Source of the DNA: Centipeda flueggei ATCC 43531
GTDB taxonomy: Bacteria; Bacillota; Negativicutes; Selenomonadales; Selenomonadaceae
Assembly: GCF_000160695.1 (NCBI RefSeq)
Contig: NZ_GG694006.1
Span: forward strand, 732,932-796,931
Reading direction: 5' to 3'
DNA length: 64,000 nt
Shown piece after piece: positions 34,864 through 44,499 of this stretch (position 1 is the first letter of the stretch; each line of letters begins with the position of its first letter). A program made the translations under genes and the position numbers. Below the pieces are notes generated by a model. That model was not told the DNA's origin, made no database searches, and saw only the letters and a program-made list of their open reading frames with translations.

Positions 34864-35064
34864 CTAAATTTGATGAAGCGCACGACGATATTTGATTGTC
34901 CGCCGCACAATTTCCTCCATCGGTTCCTCAACGATCAGCTTCTTGCCGTTGGTGAGTGTGATTACCGTATCCGGCGTCTCCTCAATGCTCTCGATGATCT
35001 CTGCATTGAGGACAAACTCCCCCTTCTGGTTCGTCTTGGAGTTGAACTTCGTCAGCATGATCAT
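34864..35064 (-). CDS. flbD: Flagellar protein FlbD (SwrD family)
   Basis: The 66 aa protein matches FlbD/SwrD: starts MIMLTKFNSK and contains 'FVLNAEIIESIEETPDTVIT' and 'LIVEEPMEEIVRR'. In Bacillus SwrD raises torque by supporting stator function. I chose the ATG at 35062-35064, spaced correctly after GGAGGGG; the longer frame to 35082 has no ribosome site. FlbD normally follows flgE, but here flgE is 18 kb away. Confidence 0.9.
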   Translation of the reverse strand: MIMLTKFNSKTNQKGEFVLNAEIIESIEETPDTVITLTNGKKLIVEEPMEEIVRRTIKYRRALHQI

Positions 35065-35189
35065 GACAGGCTTCCCCTCCATTTCCTTTTACAAGTTTTT
35101 CTTACGCACAGAAAAAGCATGTATAAACTCTACCTGATATACTTTCGCCGTCATCTTCACTTTTCCTTTTTTTTCACAGTGTTTTTTTC

Positions 35190-35195
35190 ATTATA
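35190..35195 (-). promoter_or_regulatory. Possible -10 box upstream of flbD
   Basis: TATAAT on the minus strand lies in an A+T-rich 130-base gap between recO and flbD. No convincing -35 box is present (TATTTG at 16 bases is the nearest). It could start flbD transcription independently of recO. Confidence 0.4.
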
Positions 35196-35216
35196 TCTTA
35201 AATTTTAACCCAAATA

Positions 35217-35948
35217 TTATCCAAGCTGTGCAAGAAAAGCCAGTGAACGCAATGGGTGTCCAAGAAGTTCCTGAACATGAGCGAGCACGATTTCCTCTGC
35301 CTCCATAAGAGCTCCGCCGCGCACCCGCATAGGCGGCGGATCTGTCCAGTCAAGGTGCTGAAGATCGGTGAGAAGTGCGCGCAGTGCCGCAGCAAATGGC
35401 CTTGCCCCTGCAGCCGCACATGTCCCGCAAAGTGCCCCCCCCTCACCTGCATGAAAGAATGCATCGCCCTCGATTGCCGCGCCGCAGTGGATGCAGTGAT
35501 CATACGTCTGCTGCAGGCCCGCTGCATCCAGCGTGCGAAGGACGGCGGCCAGCGCGGCAACGCGCGGATGACGCGTCTCAAACGCCGTCACGATCAGTGC
35601 AAGTGTATCGAAGAAATGCTCATCCGCCACGCCCTCAGGCATAAACGCACAGACGACCTCTGCCGTAAATGTTGCATAGGCAAGTGCCATAAGGTCGTCC
35701 GCAATCCGATGGTGCGAAGCACGCACAGAAGCCGTCTTGACCGTCTCCAAACGGCGTCCCTCCGCGAACTGTAAATCGGCATGAACGAACATCTGCATTG
35801 CCCCCGCCAAAGGGCTGCGCGGACGACGGCAGCCGAACGCTGCCGCACGCACAAGACCGCGTTCCTTCGTATAGATTGTCACGATCTTGTCTGCCTCGCC
35901 CCAGCTGCGCGTGCCGAGCACGATCCCCTCGGCAGGATACAGTGCCAT
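35217..35948 (-). CDS. recO: DNA repair protein RecO
   Basis: RecO loads RecA with RecR/RecF at gaps. The 243 aa protein has the N-terminal OB fold (AEGIVLGTRSWGEADKIVTI), helical middle, and a zinc site with two CxxC pairs (CIHCG at about 150 and CGTC about 25 residues later). Length and motifs are standard. It is last in the phoH-ybeY-era-DUF502-recO run; its start overlaps the DUF502 stop. Confidence 0.95.
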   Translation of the reverse strand: MALYPAEGIVLGTRSWGEADKIVTIYTKERGLVRAAAFGCRRPRSPLAGAMQMFVHADLQFAEGRRLETVKTASVRASHHRIADDLMALAYATFTAEVVCAFMPEGVADEHFFDTLALIVTAFETRHPRVAALAAVLRTLDAAGLQQTYDHCIHCGAAIEGDAFFHAGEGGALCGTCAAAGARPFAAALRALLTDLQHLDWTDPPPMRVRGGALMEAEEIVLAHVQELLGHPLRSLAFLAQLG

Positions 35949-36628
35949 TATATCTCCTTACTGCACGTTTCATCCGACGGCACAACAGATGTCTTGCGAA
36001 TGCTTTTTTGTGCAATATTTTTTTTGTGCTCGGCAAGCGGCATCACCGCACCTGCTGTCAGCATGTACTGAAGTGCCTCCTCCTTAGAGATATCAATGGT
36101 CACGGCCTCCTCCTCCCGCACGAGCAGTGTCGTCCCCGAGGTCATGTTGAGACTCCACGGAATAAAGACGCAGATATAACCGCCGCCCATCGCCTTCTGA
36201 AAACGTGGGGACAGATCCGCCATGACAAAGCCGAGTGCGCGTCCGCCCATATACGGCACATGAACAACACGCTTAAAGTTGCTGTTTGAATCGAGTACCG
36301 CTTCGGAAAGGCGTTTGACGCTTGTATAGATAAACTTGACGAACGGAATCGTCCCGATCATTGTCTCCCCAAGTGAGATCAGCTTCGCAAGAACCCAATT
36401 CGTCGACCCCCAGCCGACCAAATAGATCACGCAGACGAGGGTGATGATGCCCATGCCGGGAAAATAAAAAGGCAGATACTGCCCGAGGACGCCTTCGGTA
36501 AAGCGCAGTGTCCACTCAATCACAAGCGCCGTGATGATCACGGGAACGAGAACGAGCAGGCCATTCACGAAGCGGCGTGAAACACGTTTCATGGCACGCC
36601 GATAGATATGATTCAGCCGCAGTGACAT
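35948..36628 (-). CDS. DUF502 family membrane protein
   Basis: The 226 aa protein has two membrane helices (about residues 20-42 and 60-82) and the DUF502 core: 'FVNGLLVLVPVIITALVIEW', 'IPFVKFIYTSVKRLSEAVLD', 'VPYMGGRALGFVMAD'. It ends in a basic/polar tail. Function is unknown; plant relatives (LCV/COV1) affect vascular patterning, which says little here. It is between era (21 bases) and recO (1-base overlap). Confidence 0.88.
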   Translation of the reverse strand: MSLRLNHIYRRAMKRVSRRFVNGLLVLVPVIITALVIEWTLRFTEGVLGQYLPFYFPGMGIITLVCVIYLVGWGSTNWVLAKLISLGETMIGTIPFVKFIYTSVKRLSEAVLDSNSNFKRVVHVPYMGGRALGFVMADLSPRFQKAMGGGYICVFIPWSLNMTSGTTLLVREEEAVTIDISKEEALQYMLTAGAVMPLAEHKKNIAQKSIRKTSVVPSDETCSKEI

Positions 36629-36649
36629 ACTCCGTCCCTTTCCTTCTCC

Positions 36650-37549
36650 CTATGCATCTTCCTCGGTAAACCCGAATTCACGCAAGGCATGTGCCTTGCT
36701 GCGCCAGTCCTTGCGTACCTTGACCCACAGGTCGAGATAAACCTTCGTCCCGAGCAGCGTCTCGGCATCGGTGCGCGCGCGCTGGCCGATCGTCCGCAGA
36801 AGCGCACCGCGCGCACCGATGACAATGCCCTTCTGCGAGGTACGCTCGACATAGATCACCGCACGGATGTAGACATCCCCCTTAGGACGCGTCGTCATCT
36901 CCTCGACGTCCACGGCAACCGCATGAGGAACCTCATCCCGTGTCAGTTCGAGCACCTTTTCACGTATCAGTTCTGCGATAATCAGGCGTTCCGGCTGATC
37001 GGTCACCATATCCTTGGGATAGTACTGCGGTCCCTCGGGGAGTTTTGCCTTGATCTCATCGATCAGCCCCGTAAGATTTTCCTCCTCACGCGCCGAGATG
37101 GGGACAATCGCCGCGAAATCATACATCTGCGCATAGGAGGCGATCACGGGCAGACTTTCCGTATGCGGGATACGGTCAATCTTATTCACGGCAAGGAGAA
37201 CGGGGGCCTGCACCGCTGCAAGCTGCTTCAGAATATACCGTTCCCCCGCGCCCATCTTCTCCGTTACATCCACGACAAAGACAACAACATCGACGCCGTG
37301 CAGTGCCCCTTCTGTCGCCTTTGCCATATATGCACCAAGGCGATCCTGCGGACGATGCACCCCGGGCGTATCGAGGAAGATGATCTGCGCATCCTCCTCC
37401 GTCAAAATGCAGAGGATGCGGCTGCGCGTCGTCTGCGGCTTGTCACTCATAATGGCGATCTTCTGCCCGATCAACGCATTGATCAGCGTCGACTTTCCGA
37501 CATTCGGCCGCCCGATTACGGCGACAAATCCCGATTTGTATGTGCTCAT
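36650..37549 (-). CDS. era: Ribosome assembly GTPase Era
   Basis: Era matures the 30S subunit and binds the 3' end of 16S rRNA. The 299 aa protein has G1 [11 protein letters not shown]3 DTPGVH, G4 NKID, and a C-terminal KH domain ('[20 protein letters not shown]' then '[14 protein letters not shown]'). It overlaps ybeY by 4 bases. YbeY and Era cooperate in 16S rRNA maturation, so the order is meaningful. Confidence 0.97.
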   Translation of the reverse strand: MSTYKSGFVAVIGRPNVGKSTLINALIGQKIAIMSDKPQTTRSRILCILTEEDAQIIFLDTPGVHRPQDRLGAYMAKATEGALHGVDVVVFVVDVTEKMGAGERYILKQLAAVQAPVLLAVNKIDRIPHTESLPVIASYAQMYDFAAIVPISAREEENLTGLIDEIKAKLPEGPQYYPKDMVTDQPERLIIAELIREKVLELTRDEVPHAVAVDVEEMTTRPKGDVYIRAVIYVERTSQKGIVIGARGALLRTIGQRARTDAETLLGTKVYLDLWVKVRKDWRSKAHALREFGFTEEDA

Positions 37550-38007
37550 CGTGCAATCCCCAGTGCATCCATCACATGCCTCTGCTCTTCTTCCATTTCC
37601 AGCCGCTCCTCCTCCTCGATATGGTCATAGCCAAGGAGATGCAGCATTCCGTGCACCGTGAGAAAGGAAAGTTCCCGCAGAAAGCTGTGCCCATACTCCT
37701 CCGCCTGTGCCGCCGCACGCTCAAGCGAGATTACGAGATCGCCGAGCACCACGCCGCACGGCGCGTCGATGATCTCGGGTTCCTCGCTCTCCGTAAGGGC
37801 AAAAGAGAGGACATCCGTCGGACGATCCACACCGCGATAGTCACGGTTGAGCACATGGATGTGCGCATCGTTCGTCAGCGTCACACTGACCTCTGCGTCC
37901 AGTGCGCCGTACAGCCGTCCGACGGTCAGTACGGCGCGCCGCACGGCATCCACATCCTCCTGCGGCACCTCAAGAGTGTCCGGCTCTTTTCCGATCGCGA
38001 TCTCCAT
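37546..38007 (-). CDS. ybeY: Endoribonuclease YbeY
   Basis: The 153 aa protein has the metal-binding signature [11 protein letters not shown]. YbeY takes part in 16S rRNA 3'-end maturation and ribosome quality control. The start at 38005-38007 (MEIAIGKEP) lies inside phoH, overlapping it by 38 bases; the 26 upstream in-frame residues are a phoH shadow. Confidence 0.94.
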   Translation of the reverse strand: MEIAIGKEPDTLEVPQEDVDAVRRAVLTVGRLYGALDAEVSVTLTNDAHIHVLNRDYRGVDRPTDVLSFALTESEEPEIIDAPCGVVLGDLVISLERAAAQAEEYGHSFLRELSFLTVHGMLHLLGYDHIEEEERLEMEEEQRHVMDALGIAR

Positions 38008-38977
38008 CCTGCTTCTCCCGTTTCTTTTCCCATGCGCCGTACGCCTCAACGATCCGCGTGACGACCTCGTGACGGATGATGTCAACCGGCTCGAGGCACA
38101 CGATGCCGACGCCCTTCACGCCTCTCAGGATTCGGCACGCCTGTCGCAGCCCCGAGGTTGTTCCGCGCGGCAGATCGACCTGCTCAAGATCCCCCGTCAC
38201 CACCATGCGCGAGCCGAAACCAAGACGCGTGAGGAACATCTTCATCTGCGCGCTCGTCGTATTCTGCGCCTCATCAAGAATGACAAATGCGTCATCGAGC
38301 GTGCGTCCGCGCATATAGGCAAGCGGCGCAACCTCAATCAGCTGACGGCTCATCATCTTCTGATAGCCCTCCGCACCGAGGATGTCCTGCAGCGCATCGT
38401 AGAGAGGGCGCAGATATGGGTTGATCTTCTCCGTCAGGTCACCCGGCAGAAAGCCCAGATGCTCTCCCGCCTCCACCGCGGGACGCGTGAGAATGATGCG
38501 GCTGACTTCGCGGTTGCGGAGTGCTGCCACCGCCATAACGACAGCGAGGTAGGTCTTTCCTGTTCCAGCAGGGCCCACGCCAAGTGTCACAGCATGTTTG
38601 CGGATCGTCCCTAGGTAGTCGCGCTGACCAATGGTCTTGGCACGTACCTCTCGCCCCTTTGCCGTCACGAGCAGCACCTCGGAGAACAGTCCGTGCAGTT
38701 CCTCCACACGCTCTGTATATACGAGACGTGCCCCGTAATGTACTTCATGTGTCGTCAGACGCACTCCCTGCCGATGGCAGAAGAGCAGTTCTCTGATGAG
38801 CGTCCGCACAGCGGAGACATCCGCCGCCGTCCCCGTCACCGCAATGCTGTTGCCGCGGCTCACCATGCGGCAGGAGCAGTCCTCCTGCATGATTTGAAGA
38901 AACGCGTCGCGCTCGCCCAGAATCGCATACGCTTCCTGCTGATCCTTAAACTCGATAATGTCTGTTGTCTCCGTCAA
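37970..38977 (-). CDS. phoH: PhoH family ATPase
   Basis: The 335 aa protein has an N-terminal KH-like region (about 1-65) and a helicase-like P-loop domain with [20 protein letters not shown], '[20 protein letters not shown]', 'DEAQNTT' and '[13 protein letters not shown]'. The PhoH-YbeY-Era neighbourhood is widespread and points to rRNA processing. All motifs are intact. Confidence 0.96.
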   Translation of the reverse strand: MTETTDIIEFKDQQEAYAILGERDAFLQIMQEDCSCRMVSRGNSIAVTGTAADVSAVRTLIRELLFCHRQGVRLTTHEVHYGARLVYTERVEELHGLFSEVLLVTAKGREVRAKTIGQRDYLGTIRKHAVTLGVGPAGTGKTYLAVVMAVAALRNREVSRIILTRPAVEAGEHLGFLPGDLTEKINPYLRPLYDALQDILGAEGYQKMMSRQLIEVAPLAYMRGRTLDDAFVILDEAQNTTSAQMKMFLTRLGFGSRMVVTGDLEQVDLPRGTTSGLRQACRILRGVKGVGIVCLEPVDIIRHEVVTRIVEAYGAWEKKREKQDGDRDRKRAGHS

Positions 38978-38989
38978 AGGCAGCCTCTC

Positions 38990-39619
38990 CTATATAAAAT
39001 ACTCGATGGTCGCGTCCGCTGTCCGCTTCGTCCGTTCATCAAAGAGCAGCACCGCTTCGCGCGACGTCATGGGGCCAAGGGCATACAGTTCCTTTGTTTC
39101 GCGATTAAAACAGGAAAACGGTGCAATGCGGTTGTACTCATGCGGATGTGCGCACGTCACTGCAATGCCCTCCCGCACAAAGGACACATCTGCCTCACGC
39201 AGATAGTACGGATCAAAGAGACGGATGTGCTCCCCCGTCATCCCTGTGAGGAGTGCGTAGTGCTCGACCTCATAGAAAAGGCGCACCACCACAACACCGC
39301 CGCGTGAGAGTGCATCGTTCACATAGCTGTGCGCACCGATATATACGCTGCGTCCCGTGATGTACTGACAGGAGAGCGGGAACTGCGTTGCACGCGAGAA
39401 CCCCTCGAGCCAGTTTGTGAGGTACATCATCGCCATGCGCGACGTCCCCTCCTTGCACGCTGCACCGCCCATCCCATAGCAGTCAAGCGAATAGAGCATA
39501 ACGCTGCGGATGATTTCAGGTGGAACCTCGGCGCGGGGAAAGAGGTAGCTGACCGCATCGAGCAGTGCCGTCGGACCGCAGTCGTACTCCGACATCTGAT
39601 AGCGCAGAGGAATCTTCAT
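38990..39619 (-). CDS. C39-like papain-fold protein, probable cysteine peptidase
   Basis: The 209 aa product begins MKIPLRYQMSEYDCGPTALL. Gln-x5-Cys-Gly-Pro is the oxyanion-Gln/catalytic-Cys signature of the C39-like papain fold. A His in 'VEHYALLTGM' and Asp in 'RLFDPYY' could complete the triad. There is no signal peptide or ABC transporter fusion, unlike bacteriocin-processing C39 enzymes, so it is a stand-alone cytosolic form. The start overlaps the EamA stop (ATGA). Substrate unknown. Confidence 0.78.
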   Translation of the reverse strand: MKIPLRYQMSEYDCGPTALLDAVSYLFPRAEVPPEIIRSVMLYSLDCYGMGGAACKEGTSRMAMMYLTNWLEGFSRATQFPLSCQYITGRSVYIGAHSYVNDALSRGGVVVVRLFYEVEHYALLTGMTGEHIRLFDPYYLREADVSFVREGIAVTCAHPHEYNRIAPFSCFNRETKELYALGPMTSREAVLLFDERTKRTADATIEYFI

Positions 39620-40521
39620 GTATACCCCCATTTCCGCAGGAGATTCGGCATCAGGATCGCAAGAATGACGAGCACTATGCCGCCTGCCTGCACGGGGGCA
39701 AAGTGTGTATCAAAAATCAGCCAGGCAAAGAACACGCTCGCAACCGGTTCAATCGTCGCCGTGATCGCCGTCTCCGCAGGACTGAGCCAACGCAGCCCAA
39801 GCGCGAACGCGAAGAAAGCGACCACCGTGCCCAGCCCGATGATGACGAAGAGATCAAACCACGTCTGCGCCGTAAAGAAAGAGCCAACATCTGCGATCAC
39901 CTGCGTCACAGGAAGAAGAGCAGTCCCGCCAAAAAACATACAGACGGCAAGCAGGAAGAAACGATCAAACCGCCGCAGAAGCTGCACCGGATAAATCATC
40001 GCAAAGACAAATGTCGCGCCCGAGATGAGACTCCAGACAACACAGTCCATCGGAACCGAGAGGCGCGTTGGATCGCCGCCCGTCACAAGCAGGAATACAC
40101 CCACCACGGCAGCGGCCACGGTCAGCAGCTCTGCCATGTGCGGCAGCCGCCGCCGGCGGGCGGCGAGATAGAGAATCATCAGTGCGGGGCTGGTCGAACA
40201 GATGACCGTCGTTGCCGCCGCATCTCCTGCTGCAATCCCCTTGAAGTAGGAAAACTGAACAATCATAATGCCGAGGATGCCGTGCACCGCCATCTGCAGG
40301 AGCAGGCGCGGGCTGCGGCACAGCGTACGCACACCGCGCCGCAGGCCGCCGCTCCACCACGCGAGCAGGAAAAAGAGTCCGCTGGAAAGGAAAAGACGCA
40401 CCTGTGTCAGTTCCACAGGGATATGATGTGACTGTACGTAGAAGTCCTGTGCCGCTGTCCCGCTTGCCGCCCACATCGTCCCGGCAAGCAGGACGAGGAG
40501 CACCGCAGAGACGTGCGACAT
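39616..40521 (-). CDS. EamA/DMT-family transporter
   Basis: The 301 aa protein has ten predicted membrane helices in two EamA repeats (first repeat starts 'VLLVLLAGTMWAASGTAAQD', second near residue 150). DMT proteins export metabolites such as amino acids or import nucleotide sugars; the substrate cannot be read here. It is 4 bases after glmM and overlaps the C39-like gene. Confidence 0.9.
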   Translation of the reverse strand: MSHVSAVLLVLLAGTMWAASGTAAQDFYVQSHHIPVELTQVRLFLSSGLFFLLAWWSGGLRRGVRTLCRSPRLLLQMAVHGILGIMIVQFSYFKGIAAGDAAATTVICSTSPALMILYLAARRRRLPHMAELLTVAAAVVGVFLLVTGGDPTRLSVPMDCVVWSLISGATFVFAMIYPVQLLRRFDRFFLLAVCMFFGGTALLPVTQVIADVGSFFTAQTWFDLFVIIGLGTVVAFFAFALGLRWLSPAETAITATIEPVASVFFAWLIFDTHFAPVQAGGIVLVILAILMPNLLRKWGYT

Positions 40522-40525
40522 AGGT

Positions 40526-41878
40526 TCAGCCCTCCCCCTGCTCCCGCTTCACCACATCGGCAATCGCCGCACAGACCTTCTCAAGCTGTTTCTGGTCGGT
40601 GCCCTCCGCCATCACGCGGATCAGAGGTTCCGTTCCCGAGGGGCGCACGAGAACGCGCCCCTCACTGCCGAGAATGCGTTTCCCTTCGGCAATTGCATCA
40701 CAGATGGCAGGATTTTTCTCCCATCCCTCCTTGCTCTTAACGTGCACATTGACAAGGAGCTGCGGATAGGTTGTCATCATGGCGTTCAGTTCGGACGCCT
40801 TTTTTCCGCTGCGGTGCAGGGCTGAGAGCACCTGCAGTGCTGTGACGAGGCCGTCGCCCGTTGTCGCATGTTCCGCAAAGATAATATGCCCCGACTGCTC
40901 ACCGCCGATCGTATAGCCGCTGCGGCGCATTGCCTCAAGCACGTAGCGGTCTCCGACCGCCGTCACCTCAACGCGTCCGCCGAGTGCCGCAATCGCCTTG
41001 TGGAAGCCGATGTTTGCCATCACTGTCGTCACCACTGTCTTGTGCGGCAGATGCCCCATGCGCATCATCTCTGCTGCACAGACGACGAGAATGTGGTCTC
41101 CATCGATCAGCGTGCCTGTCTCATCAATACAGAGGCAGCGGTCAGCGTCGCCGTCATGGGCAATGCCGATATCCGCACCGCATTCGAGTACCGTGCGGCG
41201 CAGCGAGTCCAGATGCGTTGATCCGCATCCGTCATTGATGTTCACGCCATTCGGAAGCGCATGGATCACCTTGACGTCTGCGCCGAGACGGCGCAGCACC
41301 TTCGGCATTGCCTCATACGCCGCACCATTCGCGCAGTCGAGGACGATTTTCATCCCATCAAAACGCTCTGTGCACGTACTCACAACATAGTCGATGTACT
41401 GATTTAGCAGATCGTCACGGTACTCCACCACACCGATCTCTTTCCCCGTCGGACGTGCTTCATGGTCGCCGCTCTGAAGGCCGCGGACGAGTGATTCCAG
41501 TTCATCTTCCACTGCATCGGGCAGTTTGTAACCATCCCCGCCAAAGAACTTGATTCCGTTATCGTGAAACGGGTTATGCGATGCCGAGATGACAATGCCT
41601 GCACTGGTCTTGTGTTCCCGCGCAAGGTAGGCAATCGCAGGCGTTGGCATAACCCCCGCGAGAAGAGCGACTCCTCCTGCCGAGCAGATGCCTGCCGTCA
41701 GTGCTGCTTCAAACATCTCACCCGAAACACGCGTATCCCGTCCAATCAAAATACGAGGACGCACCTTGGCATGTGCTCCAAAATAGAGCGTCGCTGCGCG
41801 ACCAAGCTGATAGGCAAGTTCAGGTGTAAGCTCCGTATTCGCCACACCTCGCACACCATCCGTCCCAAAAAGTCTCAC
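40526..41878 (-). CDS. glmM: Phosphoglucosamine mutase GlmM
   Basis: GlmM converts glucosamine-6-P to glucosamine-1-P for peptidoglycan and LPS precursors. The 450 aa enzyme has TDGVRG at residues 6-11, catalytic Ser100 in ISASHNPF, the metal loop 'DGDADRCLC' and the phosphate-binding 'RPSGTEPLIRVM'. In Firmicutes GlmM binds and inhibits the diadenylate cyclase CdaA, and here it lies in the cdaA-cdaR transcription unit, one gene removed. Confidence 0.97.
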   Translation of the reverse strand: MRLFGTDGVRGVANTELTPELAYQLGRAATLYFGAHAKVRPRILIGRDTRVSGEMFEAALTAGICSAGGVALLAGVMPTPAIAYLAREHKTSAGIVISASHNPFHDNGIKFFGGDGYKLPDAVEDELESLVRGLQSGDHEARPTGKEIGVVEYRDDLLNQYIDYVVSTCTERFDGMKIVLDCANGAAYEAMPKVLRRLGADVKVIHALPNGVNINDGCGSTHLDSLRRTVLECGADIGIAHDGDADRCLCIDETGTLIDGDHILVVCAAEMMRMGHLPHKTVVTTVMANIGFHKAIAALGGRVEVTAVGDRYVLEAMRRSGYTIGGEQSGHIIFAEHATTGDGLVTALQVLSALHRSGKKASELNAMMTTYPQLLVNVHVKSKEGWEKNPAICDAIAEGKRILGSEGRVLVRPSGTEPLIRVMAEGTDQKQLEKVCAAIADVVKREQGEG

Positions 41879-41920
41879 AATAACAGCCTCCTGTGTATCT
41901 TCAGCATCATCTTGTGCAAT

Positions 41921-41946
41921 GGGGTGCGTGGATTTTCACACACCCC
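41921..41946 (-). other. Hairpin between the FAD enzyme gene and glmM
   Basis: GGGGTGCGTG and CACACACCCC pair around a 6-base loop without a T run. It may slow or stabilise the message between the two genes. Confidence 0.5.
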
Positions 41947-41971
41947 AAATTTCCTTTATCCTCATCATAAT

Positions 41972-43573
41972 CTACTGTATTCGCTCCAAAAAAGCAAGTG
42001 CCGCTTTCAGTCCGTCAAGTGCGGCACTCATAATGCCGCCTGCATACCCCGCCCCCTCACCGATGGGATAGAGCCCTGCCGCATTGACCGCCTGCATGGT
42101 CACCGCATCACGCAGGATACGGCAGGGCGCAGAGGAGCGGGCCTCTACGCCAGTCAGCGGCACATCCGCCGCGCCGAAACCCGGCACACGCTGTTCCCAG
42201 TGCTGCAGGGCACGCGCGAGCGACGCTGCGCACATATCGGGCAGCACCATTCCCAGCGCGGCATCACGCACACCGGGCATATAGGTCGGTGTAACACAGA
42301 AATTCATCAATCCCGTCCGTCCCGCAAGAAAATCTCCTACGGCCTGCACAGGCGCACGATAGTCGCTCCCGCCTGTACGAAAAGCACGCGCTTCAAGTTC
42401 CCGCTGGAAGCGAATGCCGCCAAGCACACCGCCGCCGAAATCGACAGGATTGACCTGAACGAGCAGTGCGCTGTTCGCTGTCCCCGAGCCGCGGCAGTAG
42501 TTGCTCATCCCGTTCGTCACGAGACGTCCTGCCTCCGAGGCTGCCGCGACCACCATGCCGCCAGGGCACATACAAAAGGAGTAGACCCCGCGTCCGCCCT
42601 CCTCATCCCGATAGGTCAGTGCATAATCCGCAGCAGGAAGATACGGACTGCCCGCTGCCGCGCCGTACTGCATACGGTCAATGAATTCCTGCGGATGCTC
42701 AATGCGCACGCCTATGGCGAATGGCTTTGCCTCCATCCGTATGCCTGTCTGATGCAGCATGGCATAAGTATCGCGCGCCGAGTGCCCAATGCCGAGAAAC
42801 ACTGTGCCCGCCGGAATGACAGCATCTCCATTGACGATGAGCGCAGTGATGCGCCCCGCATTCAGTGCAATATCTGTTACCTGTGCGCCGAAGCGCACCT
42901 CGCCGCCCATAGCGATGATGCTCTCACGCAGATGCTTTACGACCGTGCGCAGCACATCCGTCCCGATATGCGGCTTTTGAAGATACCGTATCTCCTCGGG
43001 AGCACCCGCAGCAATAAACGCCTCGATGATCTCAGTCATCCGCGGGTCACGACTGCGTGCTGTCAGTTTTCCATCGGAAAACGTCCCTGCCCCGCCCTCA
43101 CCAAACTGTACATTCGATGTGGGATCGAGCTGTCCTGTCTGCCAGAAGCGTGCGACATCCCGCATACGGTGATCCACATCCCGCCCACGTTCGAGCACGA
43201 GAGGGGCAGCGCCGGCACGGGCAAGCAGCCACGCGGCAAAAATCCCCGCAGGACCAAATCCTACAACAATGGGACGCTCGCAGCCGCGCTGCGGCGTATA
43301 AGGAGGAACAGCGAGGGGCTGCGGCTGCTCCGCCCGCTGCACATTCCCGTCACGGCGCATCCGCATGAGGATTCCGCGAGATCCCTTCACCTCGACGTCA
43401 ATCGTATAGTTCCACCGTATGGGCGTATCGTTCCTGCACCTTGCATCCAGAGCCTTATGAACGACAATCACCCCGTGCACTGCACAGGGTGATACGCCAA
43501 GACGTTCTGCGGCAAGGGTTTCAAGGGAACGTACTTCTTCATAGGGTACGAACAAGTTTTTGATGCGTATCAT
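41972..43573 (-). CDS. FAD-dependent NAD(FAD)-utilising dehydrogenase family protein
   Basis: The 533 aa protein has an N-terminal ~90-residue domain, a Rossmann FAD motif (VVGFGPAGIFAAWLLARAGA, about residue 105), a substrate/NAD region with 'GEGGAGTFSDGKLTARSRD', and a C-terminal 'LYPIGEGAGYAGGIMSAALDG' closing the FAD site. This matches the COG2509 group of uncharacterised flavoproteins. It overlaps cdaR (ATGA) and precedes glmM, interrupting the common cdaA-cdaR-glmM order. Reaction unknown. Confidence 0.88.
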   Translation of the reverse strand: MIRIKNLFVPYEEVRSLETLAAERLGVSPCAVHGVIVVHKALDARCRNDTPIRWNYTIDVEVKGSRGILMRMRRDGNVQRAEQPQPLAVPPYTPQRGCERPIVVGFGPAGIFAAWLLARAGAAPLVLERGRDVDHRMRDVARFWQTGQLDPTSNVQFGEGGAGTFSDGKLTARSRDPRMTEIIEAFIAAGAPEEIRYLQKPHIGTDVLRTVVKHLRESIIAMGGEVRFGAQVTDIALNAGRITALIVNGDAVIPAGTVFLGIGHSARDTYAMLHQTGIRMEAKPFAIGVRIEHPQEFIDRMQYGAAAGSPYLPAADYALTYRDEEGGRGVYSFCMCPGGMVVAAASEAGRLVTNGMSNYCRGSGTANSALLVQVNPVDFGGGVLGGIRFQRELEARAFRTGGSDYRAPVQAVGDFLAGRTGLMNFCVTPTYMPGVRDAALGMVLPDMCAASLARALQHWEQRVPGFGAADVPLTGVEARSSAPCRILRDAVTMQAVNAAGLYPIGEGAGYAGGIMSAALDGLKAALAFLERIQ

Positions 43574-44499
43574 TGTATCGTCCCGACCTTGATCTCCACT
43601 GTCACCGTCTGATTCGCTGCCGTTACTCCATTGGGAAGGCGAAGGTGTACCTGCCGCGTACCGCTTTCCTTTACATCGGAGAGAGAGAAGTCCTCCGTTT
43701 CGATGCTCGTCACCTTGTCGAGTACATCCTTCGTCCCTGAGATCTCAATGCGTGCTGGCTGCACGGCAATTCCCTCCAGCTTTAGCTGAGGAGGAAGATC
43801 ACTGCGTGGTTTCGCCTGTACATCGACGGTCTTGCGGGACAGTCCGCGGGCAATCTTCCCCGTAACCTCGGTTGACGCAGGAGAGAGCGTGACGCCCTGT
43901 ACTTCCCTGCCGTCCGCATTCAGCGGAACGAGAGAAACCGTCGTTGTAAAATCGCCCGTCCGGTCACTGAGACTGACATAGGCAGCAATCTCCGTCACCT
44001 GATCGACGAGAGAGCGTGGTCCTTCCACTGTGACCTTGTCATTGGACTGTTTCAGTCCCTCAACGGTAAAGCCGTCAGCCGGCTTCCCACTGGCTGACAG
44101 ATTGATGCGGAAGGTCCTCTGGATAATGCGGTCGAGGGTTATATTGATCCTATCCGGCGATACACTGACAAGCTCGAATCCATAGGGGATAGATGTCTTC
44201 ACCGCATAGGCACGTTCCCCCTCCGTAAAATTGGACAGATCCACGCGTGCATGAAAATCACTGTTGTCCGCTGAAACGAAATATGAACGCGGCCCGCGGA
44301 CACGAATGGTCACCGTGTCCGTTCCCGCGTGCATCAGATAACCATCCGGCACACTCTCCATTGTCACAGGCACGGTATAGGATGCCTCCATGGAGGGGTT
44401 CTGATCGTTCATCACATAAAGCCAGAGCACCACGGCGACAATGAGTGCCGCGAGCTTGGCAAGCAGATTGTGCTGAACGAGACTGCCTAGCCTGCTCAT
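43570..44499 (-). CDS. cdaR: CdaR, YbbR-domain regulator of CdaA
   Basis: The 309 aa protein has one N-terminal membrane helix (about residues 12-32) and three to four YbbR repeats of ~80 residues outside the cytoplasm (recurring '...VTVEGPRSLVDQVTEI...' and '...IEISGTKDVLDKVTSI...'). CdaR modulates the CdaA diadenylate cyclase. It overlaps cdaA by 4 bases, the standard pairing. Confidence 0.93.
   Translation of the reverse strand: MSRLGSLVQHNLLAKLAALIVAVVLWLYVMNDQNPSMEASYTVPVTMESVPDGYLMHAGTDTVTIRVRGPRSYFVSADNSDFHARVDLSNFTEGERAYAVKTSIPYGFELVSVSPDRINITLDRIIQRTFRINLSASGKPADGFTVEGLKQSNDKVTVEGPRSLVDQVTEIAAYVSLSDRTGDFTTTVSLVPLNADGREVQGVTLSPASTEVTGKIARGLSRKTVDVQAKPRSDLPPQLKLEGIAVQPARIEISGTKDVLDKVTSIETEDFSLSDVKESGTRQVHLRLPNGVTAANQTVTVEIKVGTIQ

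Noticed and set aside
41564-43492. 642-codon open frame on plus opposite the FAD enzyme
   Set aside because: Antisense shadow of a recognisable flavoprotein; Arg/His/Cys-rich composition typical of shadows.
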